In this document: positions 1 to 7,286 of the stretch, piece by piece
Layout of the letters: every line of letters begins with the position of its first letter
Position numbering within the stretch: position 1 is the first letter of the stretch
From: Blastococcus sp. DSM 46786
GTDB taxonomy: Bacteria; Actinomycetota; Actinomycetes; Mycobacteriales; Geodermatophilaceae
Assembly (NCBI RefSeq): GCF_900109665.1
Contig: NZ_FOAO01000003.1
Span: 1 to 64,000 of the forward strand
Reading direction: 5' to 3'
Length of the DNA stretch: 64,000 bases
The notes under the pieces: generated by a model
What the model saw: only the letters and a program-made list of their open reading frames with translations
Databases searched by the model: none
Told to the model about the DNA's origin: nothing
Program-made: the position numbers and the translations under genes

Positions 1-306
1 CGCCGGGAGGGCCTCGATCGCCCGCCCGGTGGTCACCAGCCGGAACGCGGCGGCCGGGGAGAAGCGGGCGTGCCCGCGCAGCCAGGAGGCCATGGTCTTA
101 TGCCCGTCGTGCTCGGCTGCTCCGGTCAGCTCGCACTGGCGGAGGGTCCGGGCGATCTCGGTAGTGAGCCGGTTCCCGGCGACCAGCAGCGGAGCGAGGT
201 GTTCGATCAGCTGCGGCCCGAACGCAGCCGTCAGGTCCTGGGCGGCCAGGTCGTCCAGCGCGGCGACCAACCGGTCGATCGCATCGGACGTACCTGTCGA
301 ACACAT
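1..306 (-). CDS. DUF222 (13E12-type) HNH endonuclease family protein, 5' part only
   Basis: The reverse strand from an ATG at 304-306 stays open for 102 codons to the window edge. It begins MCSTGTSDAIDRLVAALDDL and contains LRQCELTGAAEHDGHKTMAS followed by SWLRGHARFSPAAAFRLV. This is the N-terminal DUF222 pattern of actinobacterial proteins that usually end in an HNH nuclease domain. That C-terminal part lies outside the window, so nuclease activity cannot be checked here. The family occurs in many copies in actinobacterial genomes and is known as the 13E12 repeat family in mycobacteria. An SOS-box-like palindrome sits on the start codon. The family call is fairly sure; the function is not. 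Confidence 0.75.
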   Translation of the reverse strand, partial: MCSTGTSDAIDRLVAALDDLAAQDLTAAFGPQLIEHLAPLLVAGNRLTTEIARTLRQCELTGAAEHDGHKTMASWLRGHARFSPAAAFRLVTTGRAIEALPA

Positions 307-312
307 GTGCGA
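297..312. promoter_or_regulatory. LexA/SOS-box-like palindrome over the start of the DUF222 gene
   Basis: The sequence TCGAAC-ACAT-GTGCGA matches the actinobacterial LexA consensus TCGAAC-N4-GTTCGA at all but one of its 12 fixed positions. The ATG of the DUF222 gene lies in its centre. On the minus strand a TAGTAT hexamer lies just upstream, compatible with a leaderless transcript. Damage-inducible control is inference from the match. Confidence 0.45.
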
Positions 313-568
313 ATACTACCGCCGGTCGACGACATCCGCAGGACGGAATTCGCAGGTCAACGCCGTATCCACAGATGCAGACACGGCCTTGACACGGAGC
401 CCGGCAGCGCCCGGGAGACGGCTCGACGGCGACCAGCACCGTCAGCGCCCGGGAGGCGGCAGCAGGCCGCGCTCGTCGCCGCCAGACTGGACCGGCGGAC
501 CGGATCGCGCGGGAGAATTCGGCCAGCCCGATCGGTCCGGGGGAGCGCGACAGGTCTGCACGTCCCGC

Positions 569-748
569 ACGTCGGCCGGTGGCGCGCCTGCGTTCCGGAC
601 CCCGGCCGGTGGGGCGCCTGCAGGTCTCGGACGCCGGCCGGTGGCGCGCCTGCTCGTTCCGGACGCCGGTCGGCGGCGCGTGCTTTCCGGACGCCGGTCG
701 GCGACGCGTGCTTTCCGGACGCCGGTCGGTGGCGCGCCTGCTCCCCGG
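569..748. repeat. Six imperfect tandem repeats of 28-32 bp
   Basis: Units run 569-598, 599-630, 631-662, 663-690, 691-718 and 719-748. Each starts ACGCCGGYCGGYGGCGCG (with small variants) and ends TTCCGG or similar. Unit lengths of 28, 30 and 32 bp differ by 2 bp, which would break any reading frame, so the array is not coding. The spacer between the DUF222 start and the MMPL stop (307-805) holds this array and the hairpin next to it, and I see nothing else in it. Confidence 0.8.
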
Positions 749-755
749 ACGCGGA

Positions 756-785
756 ACGGCCCGCCTGCACGAGCAGGCGGGCCGT
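756..785 (-). terminator. Hairpin terminator after the MMPL gene
   Basis: There is a perfect 13-bp stem (756-768 with 773-785, arm ACGGCCCGCCTGC) with a 4-nt loop ACGA. It lies 20 nt past the MMPL stop codon on the minus strand. It has no clear U tract, which is common for actinobacterial terminators. Confidence 0.65.
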
Positions 786-805
786 CCGGCGGTGCGTGGT
801 GCGGA

Positions 806-3001
806 TCAGCGCGGTGCGGCGCCGACCGCCTCCCGGTCGTGCGCGGGGCCCGACTTCTCCAGGGCGGCCCCCTCGACGTCGAGAACCGGCAGCCGCTGCA
901 GCCAGCGCGGCAGCCACCAGGCCCGGTGACCCAGCAGCGCGAGCGCGGCGGGCACGAGCACCATGCGCACCACGAAGGCGTCGAACAGGATGCCCGCGGC
1001 CAGGGCGAACGCGATCGACTTGATCGTGGGCTCGCCCGCCGGCACGAAGCCGGCGAAGACCGAGAACATGATCAGCGCGGCCGCGACGACGACCGGTGCC
1101 GCCTGGCGGAACCCGGTGCGGATCGCCTCCAGCGGCGCGGCGCCGTGGCTGTGCGCCTCGTGCATCCGGGAGACCAGGAAGATCTGGTAGTCCATCGCCA
1201 GGCCGAACAGGATGCCGATCACCAGGATCGGCGTCAGGCTGATCAGCGGTCCGGTCACCTCCAGGGCGACCAGGTCGGCCAGCCAGCCCCACTGGAACAC
1301 CGCGACGGCGGCGCCGAGCGACGCGCCGACGGTGAGCACGAAGCCGAGGACGCCGACCAGCGGCACCAGCAGCGAGCGGAAGACCAGGACCAGCAGCACC
1401 AGCGCCAGGCCGACGACGAGCAGCAGGTACACCGGCAGCGCCTCGTTGAGGCTCTCCGCCACGTCGACGCTGACCGCGGTGGCGCCGGTGACCGAGGCCT
1501 CGACCCCGTCGAGGTCGGCGAGTTCCGCGCGCAGGTCCTCGACGAGCTGCTCGGTCTCGGCCGTGGCCGGGCCCGACCCGGGGATGACGTTGAGCAGCGC
1601 CGCAGTGCCGTCGGCGTTGGGCGTCGGCGGGGTCACCAGGGCGACGTCGTCCACCTCGGCGATCGTGGCGCCGGCCGAGGCCGCGGCCTCGGGCGCCCCG
1701 TCGCCCTCGAACAGGATGGTCAGCGGGCCGAGGAAACCCTCGCCGAAGCCCTCGGCGAGCAGCTGGTCGGCCCGTGCGGCCGTGGAGTCCTCGGCCGGCT
1801 CCTGCACCAGCGTCGTGCGCATGGAGAAGAACGGGATGGCGATGACGCCGAGCACCACCACGGCCAGCAGCAGGGAGAGCACGCGGTGGCGGGTCACCGT
1901 GGCGACCCAGCCGGCGAGGAAGCCGCGGTCACCGGCGTCCTCCCGCTCCATCCAGCGAGAGGCGGCGGGGTCCGTGACGGCGCGTTGCCGGCGGGGCAGC
2001 GCCCGGCGGCCCAGGTAGCTCAGTGCCGCCGGCACGAGGGTGATCGCCACCAGGACGGCGACGACGATCGTCGCGGCCGCGGCGATGCCCATCTGGGTGA
2101 GGAAGGGGATGCCGACGACCGCGAGTCCGAGCAGGGCGATGACCACAGTCAGCCCGGCGGTGACCACCGCCGAACCGGCGGTGCCGACGGCGGTGCTGAT
2201 GGCGGTGCCCACGGGCGACCCGTGCCGCAGCTCCTGCCGGAACCGGGTCACGATGAACAGCGCGTAGTCGATGCCGACGGCGAGGCCCAGCATCGCCGCG
2301 AGGATCGGGGTGGTCGAGGAGAGCTCGGCGAAGCCGGTGGCGACGGTCACGCCGAGGACACCGATGCCGACGCCGACGACGGCGGTCAGCAGGTTCATGC
2401 CGGCCGTGACGAGCGAGCCGTAGGTCACCGCGAGGACGACGAGCGCGACGACGACGCCGATGACCTCCGAGGGGCCGCCGACGTGCGGCGGCTCCTGGAT
2501 CGCCTGGCCGGTCACCTCGACGGTCAGCGCGCCGTCGCCGGCCGCCTCGACCGCCTCCAGCAGCGCATCCCGCTGCTCCGGGGTGACCTCGCCCAGTCCG
2601 GCGGCGAAGGTCACCGTGCTGTAGGCGGTGGTCTGGTCGGCGTTGACCGCGGGTGCCGCGGGGTCCAGCGGGTTGCTCGCCCCGGCGACCCCGGGCAGCC
2701 CGCCCAGCTCGGCGACCAGCTGCTGGATCGCGGCCGCGTTCTCGGGCGTGGTCAGCGTCCCGCCGTCGGGCGCAGCGACCACGACGCGGGCCGACGCTCC
2801 TCCGGCGCTGCCGAACTCCTCGTCGATCCGCTCCAGGGCGGTGGTCGACTCCTGGCCGGGGATGTTGAAGGCGTCGGACGTCTCACCGGCGAGGGTGGCC
2901 GCGCCCGCTCCGCCGGCGACGAGGACCACCAGCCAGACCAGGATCACCGGGAGCCGGCGCCGGTGCGCGAGGGCCCCGAGTCGGGACAACAAGACAGCCA
3001 T
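806..3001 (-). CDS. MMPL/RND-superfamily membrane transporter
   Basis: This 731-aa protein has the MMPL layout. A first membrane segment lies at about residues 17-37, followed by an extracytoplasmic domain and a block of five or six helices, and the same plan is repeated in the second half from about residue 370. Each half carries the conserved Asp-Tyr motif in a helix: GIDYALFIVTRF near 243 and AMDYQIFLVSRMHE near 602. Family members export lipids, antibiotics or dyes using the proton motive force. The gene lies 6 bp downstream of a TetR regulator on the same strand, a typical self-regulated efflux pair. The substrate is unknown. Confidence 0.9.
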   Translation of the reverse strand: MAVLLSRLGALAHRRRLPVILVWLVVLVAGGAGAATLAGETSDAFNIPGQESTTALERIDEEFGSAGGASARVVVAAPDGGTLTTPENAAAIQQLVAELGGLPGVAGASNPLDPAAPAVNADQTTAYSTVTFAAGLGEVTPEQRDALLEAVEAAGDGALTVEVTGQAIQEPPHVGGPSEVIGVVVALVVLAVTYGSLVTAGMNLLTAVVGVGIGVLGVTVATGFAELSSTTPILAAMLGLAVGIDYALFIVTRFRQELRHGSPVGTAISTAVGTAGSAVVTAGLTVVIALLGLAVVGIPFLTQMGIAAAATIVVAVLVAITLVPAALSYLGRRALPRRQRAVTDPAASRWMEREDAGDRGFLAGWVATVTRHRVLSLLLAVVVLGVIAIPFFSMRTTLVQEPAEDSTAARADQLLAEGFGEGFLGPLTILFEGDGAPEAAASAGATIAEVDDVALVTPPTPNADGTAALLNVIPGSGPATAETEQLVEDLRAELADLDGVEASVTGATAVSVDVAESLNEALPVYLLLVVGLALVLLVLVFRSLLVPLVGVLGFVLTVGASLGAAVAVFQWGWLADLVALEVTGPLISLTPILVIGILFGLAMDYQIFLVSRMHEAHSHGAAPLEAIRTGFRQAAPVVVAAALIMFSVFAGFVPAGEPTIKSIAFALAAGILFDAFVVRMVLVPAALALLGHRAWWLPRWLQRLPVLDVEGAALEKSGPAHDREAVGAAPR

Positions 3002-3007
3002 GCGGGA

Positions 3008-3607
3008 TCAGGCCTCCACCTGGTGGGGATCGGGAAGAGCGACGCCGGGCCGGGAGTGGCCGAGGGCGTCGAAGCAGGTCGCGATGATCGAGGCGCGCCA
3101 CCTCGTCGTGTCGTCCTCCTGGTGCGCGGTGAGGCTGAGGACCGCCAGCGCGGCGAGCGCGCCCAGCACCCGGATCGCCCGCTCGGAGGCGGGCGTTCCC
3201 GGATCGACGCCGAACGCCTGCAACGCCGCTGCGCCGACGGCCTCGAGCTCCGGGGCCTGGCGGTTCTGGTCGCTCTGCGTGATCGGCGCCAGGAGCAGCG
3301 CCACCATCCCCGGATGGGCGAGCGCCACGTCGACGAGCACCTCGAGGGCGCGCCGGTCGCGCTCAGGCCCCGGCGGCAGCTCGCCGACGGAGCCGAGCAC
3401 ACGCTGCCCGAGGACACCGGCCTGGGTCAGCACGGAGCGGTACAGCGTCTCCTTGCTCGCGTAGTGGTGCAGCAGCCCCGCCTTGGACAGGCCGACCGCG
3501 TCCGCGACGTCCTGGACCGAGGTCTTGGTGAAGCCGCGGCGCGCGAAGAGGGCGGCAGCCCGGTCGAGGATGCCCTCGTCGATCTGCTGCCGGAAGGGAG
3601 GTGCCAC
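3008..3607 (-). CDS. TetR-family repressor of the MMPL pump
   Basis: This 199-aa protein starts with GTG (read as MAPPFRQQIDEGILDRAAAL). It has the N-terminal TetR helix-turn-helix, with SVQDVADAVGLSKAGLLHHY at about residues 29-48, followed by a helical ligand-binding region. It is transcribed ahead of the MMPL gene with a 6-bp gap. Two identical palindromes directly upstream are the likely binding sites, giving autorepression relieved by a pump substrate. No strong ribosome-binding site is seen before the GTG. Confidence 0.88.
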   Translation of the reverse strand: MAPPFRQQIDEGILDRAAALFARRGFTKTSVQDVADAVGLSKAGLLHHYASKETLYRSVLTQAGVLGQRVLGSVGELPPGPERDRRALEVLVDVALAHPGMVALLLAPITQSDQNRQAPELEAVGAAALQAFGVDPGTPASERAIRVLGALAALAVLSLTAHQEDDTTRWRASIIATCFDALGHSRPGVALPDPHQVEA

Positions 3608-3625
3608 GCGCCCAGCGTACGGATG

Positions 3626-3665
3626 ACCGACCAGATCGGTAGGTGTACCGACCAGATCGGTAGGT
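3626..3665. promoter_or_regulatory. Twin TetR operators, 21 bp apart
   Basis: Two exact copies of ACCGACCAGATCGGTAGGT start at 3626 and 3647. Each holds the inverted repeat ACCGA-N5-TCGGT. The 21-bp spacing places both sites on the same face of the helix. They lie 19-58 bp upstream of the TetR start codon. Confidence 0.75.
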
Positions 3666-3674
3666 AACCTTCCT

Positions 3675-3710
3675 CACGATCACGATCACGATCACGATCA
3701 CGATCACGAT
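3675..3710. repeat. (CACGAT)6 hexanucleotide microsatellite
   Basis: Six perfect head-to-tail CACGAT copies lie just upstream of the TetR operators, in the divergent spacer towards hypA. The rest of the spacer, 3711-3872, shows no gene I can support. Confidence 0.9.
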
Positions 3711-3872
3711 GCCGTCCGACGTCGACGACGAGCGCCCACGGCGCAGCGGCCATGCCCTCTCTCCACGTGCTGCTCGACGTCATGGGTCACCGAGAACCCG
3801 CTGCTCGTGGTGAGCGGCGTCCGGCCGCATCGTCCTGGAAGCCAGGCAAGGGCTGACTCTGCCGGCCCGGGC

Positions 3873-3901
3873 TTGCGCCCGCCCCGCATGAGGGCTAGGA
3901 C
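3873..3901 (+). promoter_or_regulatory. Possible promoter of the hydrogenase operon
   Basis: TTGCGC (3873-3878) and TAGGAC (3896-3901) are 17 nt apart, a plausible -35/-10 pair for an actinobacterial housekeeping promoter. The predicted transcript would start within the palindrome at 3901-3921. Matches to consensus are modest. Confidence 0.25.
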
Positions 3902-3921
3902 GGGTCGTGCGGCACGACCCG
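3901..3921. promoter_or_regulatory. 21-nt palindrome ahead of hypA, possible operator
   Basis: CGGGTCGTGC and GCACGACCCG are perfect 10-bp inverted arms around one central G. The element ends 13 bp before the hypA start and overlaps the start site of the proposed promoter. It could be a repressor site or a hairpin in the leader. No regulator gene is adjacent in the operon. Confidence 0.4.
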
Positions 3922-3934
3922 CAGGGGGTGCGCA

Positions 3935-4264
3935 GTGCACGAGCTCGCGATCAGCCAGGCCGTGGTGGACGCCGTCCGGGAGCGGACCGGCGACCAGCGC
4001 GTGCGGTCCCTCAGGCTGGTCGTGGGCAGGTTGTCGGGTGTCGTACCCGATGCGCTGCGGTTCTCCTTCGAGCTGGTCGCCGAGGGCACGCCGCTCGAAG
4101 GTGCCGACCTGGTGATCGAGGAACCCGGGGGCCGGGCGCGGTGCAGGAGCTGCGGTACGGAGTTCGGTACCGAGGGCCTGGTCGTGCTCTGCCCGTGCGG
4201 CAGCGCCGACGTCGCCGTGACCGCCGGCTCCGAACTGCTCGTCCGCTCGGTGGAGGTGGCCTGA
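3935..4264 (+). CDS. hypA: HypA, nickel-delivery hydrogenase maturation factor
   Basis: HypA brings Ni(II) to the hydrogenase large-subunit precursor together with HypB. The GTG start is supported by an AGGGGG ribosome site and by the conserved opening MHELAISQAVVDAV, in which His2 is a nickel ligand. The structural zinc site shows C70-x2-C73 and then C86-P-C88, a CxC second pair where many HypA proteins have CxxC. The length of 109 aa is normal. It is the first gene of the hydrogenase operon, and hypB follows after 1 bp. Confidence 0.95.
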   Translation: MHELAISQAVVDAVRERTGDQRVRSLRLVVGRLSGVVPDALRFSFELVAEGTPLEGADLVIEEPGGRARCRSCGTEFGTEGLVVLCPCGSADVAVTAGSELLVRSVEVA

Positions 4265-4265
4265 G

Positions 4266-5033
4266 ATGTGCGGCACGTGTGGCTGCGAGGGCGATGCCGG
4301 CGTCCGGCTGACGACGTTGCCCGACGACGCAGCCCACCCCCATCCGCACGGTCCGTCGGGGGACACGGGTCGCACCGTCGTCCTCGAGGCGCGCGTGCTG
4401 GCCAAGAACGAGGACCTCGCCGTGCGGAACCGTCGCTCGCTCGCCGGGCGGGGGATCGTCGTGGTCAACCTGATGAGCTCCCCCGGCTCGGGGAAGACCA
4501 CGCTGCTCGAGCGCACGGTGCGGGAACTGGGCGTCCAGTGGCCGGTCGCCGTCATCGAGGGAGACCAGGAGACGCACCTGGACGCCGAACGCATCCGGGC
4601 GACCGGCTGCCCCGTGGTGCAGATCAACACCGGGGCGGGCTGCCACCTCGACGCGGACATGGTTCGCCGCGGCCTGGAGGCGCTCGATCCGCCGGACTCC
4701 TCGCTCGTCCTCGTCGAGAACGTCGGCAATCTGGTCTGCCCGGCCTTGTTCGACCTCGGGGAGACCGCCCGGGTGGTGGTGATGTCGGTCCCGGAAGGCG
4801 ACGACAAGCCGGTGAAGTACCCGCACATGTTCCGCACCGCCGACCTGGTCCTGATCAACAAGGCCGACCTGCTGCCCTACGTCGACTTCGACCCCGAGCG
4901 CTGCGCCCGACAGGTCCGGTCGCTCCATCCCGCGGCGGAGGTCCTGCAGATCTCGGCTACTCGCGGTGACGGGATGCCCGCCTGGTACGGCTGGCTCCGT
5001 GCCCTCCGGCCGGGCCTGCTCCCTCCCGGTTGA
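4266..5033 (+). CDS. hypB: HypB, GTPase for nickel insertion
   Basis: This 255-aa SIMIBI-class GTPase drives nickel transfer into the hydrogenase large subunit. The N-terminus MCGTCGCEG is the high-affinity CxxCxC-type nickel site. A short HPHPH stretch replaces the long His-rich tract of some homologues. The P-loop SSPGSGKTT is at 71-79. G-domain metal ligands C126/H127 (TGAGCHLDA) and C158 (NLVCP) are present, as is the NKAD base-recognition motif near 198. It starts 1 bp after the hypA stop with a GGAGG site inside hypA. Confidence 0.95.
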   Translation: MCGTCGCEGDAGVRLTTLPDDAAHPHPHGPSGDTGRTVVLEARVLAKNEDLAVRNRRSLAGRGIVVVNLMSSPGSGKTTLLERTVRELGVQWPVAVIEGDQETHLDAERIRATGCPVVQINTGAGCHLDADMVRRGLEALDPPDSSLVLVENVGNLVCPALFDLGETARVVVMSVPEGDDKPVKYPHMFRTADLVLINKADLLPYVDFDPERCARQVRSLHPAAEVLQISATRGDGMPAWYGWLRALRPGLLPPG

Positions 5034-5106
5034 CAGACCTCGGCGGTCGGGTGTGTGCTCGACGTCACATCCACGAATCGAGCGGCAGCCCACAGGGGTG
5101 AAGCGG

Positions 5107-5205
5107 ATGCGGGACGTCGGTCTTCAGGCTCCGCGGTGCCGGCGGCCCCGGCCACCCGACCCGGTCGCCGGGGAACACCTGATCGCGGAAGCCGACGCGC
5201 GGTGA
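5107..5205 (+). CDS. Possible 32-aa leader ORF coupled to the next gene
   Basis: An ATG with an AGGGGTG ribosome site 6 nt upstream opens a 32-codon frame (MRDVGLQAPRCRRPRPPDPV...). Its TGA overlaps the GTG of the next gene in a GTGA. I recognise no family. It might couple translation between hypB and the 500-aa gene, or be fortuitous in GC-rich DNA. Confidence 0.25.
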   Translation: MRDVGLQAPRCRRPRPPDPVAGEHLIAEADAR

Positions 5206-6704
5206 GCGCGGCGGCCCGGCAGGACGGCCTGCCGCCGGAGGGCGGCCAGGCTCCCGTGACCCTGCTGCGGTCGCCCACCGCTCCCGGTGCCGCACCGGTC
5301 GCGCCGTCGGGGCTGGAGCACGCCGTGGCCGTCGCCGATGCCGTCCTCTACGAGGGGTACCTCCTCTACCCGTACCGGCGGTCCTCGCCGAAGAACCGGG
5401 TGCGCTGGCAGTTCGGCGTGCTGGCCCCGCGGAACTTCGTGGTGGCGGCGGGCACGGCCGACACCGGCGTCGCCGGCTCGGCCGACGCCTGGTACCAGCA
5501 GACCGACTGCCTGCTGGAGCCGCGGTCCGGTTCCGAGGCCCGCTCGGTGCGGGTCGTGCTGCGCTTCCTGCAGGTGCAGCACCGGGCGGCCGAGGCGCCG
5601 ACGCCGGACGGCGGCTGGGCGGAGGTCGATGCGCTCGACGTCGACGGGCAGCGGCACCTCACCTTCGACGAGGCCGTGCCCCGCGAGGTCGAGGTCGACT
5701 GCGGGCTGGACGAACTGCGCGACGGGCCGCGGACGTGGCCGGCGACCGCTCCCGGCGGCGAGGAGATCGAGGAGCTGCGCAGCGGGTCCGGCGTCACGGT
5801 CGGCCGGATCGTGCGGCGCCGCCGGCCGGTGCAGGCGACGATGCGCCTCGAGCTGTCGCCGGCGGAGGCACCGTTCCCCCTGCACCGGCTGCGGCTGGTC
5901 GTCGAGAACACCGCGGACGCGCCGGAGATCGCCTCGCGACCGGATGCGCTGCGGATCTCGCTGGTGGCCGCGCACAGCCTGCTGGCGCTCCGGGGGAGCC
6001 GCTTCGTCTCGCTGCTCGAACCGCCGGTCTGGGCCGCCGTCGCCGCAGGGGAGTGCCGCAACGTGCACACCTATCCGGTCCTGGCCGGCCGGGACGGCGG
6101 GCGGGACGTCGTCCTCTCCTCGCCGATCATCCTCTACGACCACCCGCAGATCGCCCCGGAGAGCCCCGGTCCGCTGTTCGACTCCGGCGAGATCGACGAG
6201 ATCCTGTCGCTGCGCACGATGACGTTGACCGACGACGAGAAGCGCGAGGTCCGCGCGACCGACCCGCAGGCGGCGGCGCTGCTGGATCGCGTCGACCACC
6301 TCCCGGAGGAGGTCCTCGCCCGGCTGCACGGGGCGGTGCGGTCGCTGCGGCCGGTCCGACGAACGGCGCCCGCGGTCCGGTCGGAGGAGCGGGCCTGGTG
6401 GGAGCCGGGGGCGGATGACGACGTCCGCCCGGAGACCGACGCCGTCGTCGTCGACGGCGTGCGCGTGTCCCGAGGATCACGGGTGCGGCTGCGCCCCCGC
6501 CCGCACGGCACCGACGCGCACGACGTCTTCCTCGCCGGGCGCACGGCCCGGGTCGAGGCCGTCCTGCTCGACGTCGACGGCAGCCGGTTCGTGGCGGTCG
6601 TGCTCGACGACGACCCGGGCGCCGACCTGTTCGACTGGTACGGCCGGCACTACCAGTTCGCGCCCGAGGAGATCGAGCCGCTGCCCGGGGACGGCCCCCG
6701 ATGA
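5202..6704 (+). CDS. Conserved hydrogenase-operon protein of unknown function (500 aa)
   Basis: This is a soluble, probably cytoplasmic protein with no signal peptide or membrane segment. The N-terminal 120 residues include HAVAVADAVLYEGYLLYPYR and SPKNRVRWQFGVLAPRNF. The middle is beta-rich, and the last 90 residues (from about VVVDGVRVSRGSRVRLRPRP to FDWYGRHYQFAPEEIEPL) look like a small barrel domain. The GTG start is chosen because it follows the upstream mini-ORF by a GTGA overlap; an alternative GTG lies at 5256. The stop overlaps the protease gene by ATGA, which argues for coupled expression. From memory, similar proteins occur in other actinobacterial group 1h hydrogenase loci. I cannot assign a reaction. 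Confidence 0.8.
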   Translation: MSAAARQDGLPPEGGQAPVTLLRSPTAPGAAPVAPSGLEHAVAVADAVLYEGYLLYPYRRSSPKNRVRWQFGVLAPRNFVVAAGTADTGVAGSADAWYQQTDCLLEPRSGSEARSVRVVLRFLQVQHRAAEAPTPDGGWAEVDALDVDGQRHLTFDEAVPREVEVDCGLDELRDGPRTWPATAPGGEEIEELRSGSGVTVGRIVRRRRPVQATMRLELSPAEAPFPLHRLRLVVENTADAPEIASRPDALRISLVAAHSLLALRGSRFVSLLEPPVWAAVAAGECRNVHTYPVLAGRDGGRDVVLSSPIILYDHPQIAPESPGPLFDSGEIDEILSLRTMTLTDDEKREVRATDPQAAALLDRVDHLPEEVLARLHGAVRSLRPVRRTAPAVRSEERAWWEPGADDDVRPETDAVVVDGVRVSRGSRVRLRPRPHGTDAHDVFLAGRTARVEAVLLDVDGSRFVAVVLDDDPGADLFDWYGRHYQFAPEEIEPLPGDGPR

Positions 6705-7252
6705 GCGCGGGCCGCGTGCTGATCGCCGGCATCGGCAACGTCTTCCTGGGGGACGACGGCTTCGGCGTCGAGGTGGCCACCCGCATCGACCGCGACGACC
6801 TGCCGGACGGCGTCGACGTCGTCGACTACGGGATCCGCGGCGTGCACCTGGCCTACGAACTGCTCGACGGCCGGTACTCGACGGTCGTCCTGGTCGACGC
6901 CGTCCCGCTCGCCGATCCGCCCGGCACCCTCGCCGTCCTGGAGGTCCCGCTCGGCGACGACGCCGGCCGGCGACCCGACGTCCTCGCGGCGCCGGCGGTC
7001 GACGCGCACGGGATGAGCCCGCTCGCGGTCATCGACCTGCTGCGCGGTCTGGGCGGGACCGCCGGCCGGGGCGGTCCGGTCGAGCGGGTGCTCGTGGTCG
7101 GCTGCCGCCCCGCCGTGCTCGAGGAGCGCATGGAGCTGTCCGAGCAGGTGCAGGCCGCGGTCGAGCCCGCGTGCCGGCTGGCCGTCGACGTCGTCCGGGA
7201 CCTGCTGCGCCGATCGCACGACCGGGAAGGAGCCGCCGCCGAGGTCGCCTGA
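6701..7252 (+). CDS. [NiFe]-hydrogenase maturation endopeptidase (HyaD/HybD/HycI type)
   Basis: This 183-aa protease removes the C-terminal peptide of the large subunit after nickel insertion. It opens with the family signature LIAGIGNVFLGDDGFGVEV, whose Asp/Glu (D19 region) binds nickel, and has a DYGIRGVHLAYEL segment with the second acidic site. The His of the third ligand position may be in VDAHGMSPL. Its start overlaps the preceding gene by ATGA. The hydrogenase subunits lie two genes downstream. Confidence 0.93.
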   Translation: MSAGRVLIAGIGNVFLGDDGFGVEVATRIDRDDLPDGVDVVDYGIRGVHLAYELLDGRYSTVVLVDAVPLADPPGTLAVLEVPLGDDAGRRPDVLAAPAVDAHGMSPLAVIDLLRGLGGTAGRGGPVERVLVVGCRPAVLEERMELSEQVQAAVEPACRLAVDVVRDLLRRSHDREGAAAEVA

Positions 7253-7286
7253 CCGACGTCCGCGACGCACGAGGGGAAGGACGGCG

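Noticed and set aside
569-748. CRISPR array
   Set aside because: Repeats are contiguous and imperfect, with no unique spacers and no cas genes nearby.
29-3667. 1212-aa forward frame opposite the MMPL and TetR genes
   Set aside because: It runs antisense to clear MMPL and TetR genes, is full of Arg/His/Gly/Asp-rich low-complexity runs, and has no motif. It is a GC-rich shadow.
3363-3783. Reverse frames with IVIVIVIV or RDRDRDRD runs
   Set aside because: They are simply translations of the CACGAT microsatellite and overlap the TetR gene; no independent coding evidence.
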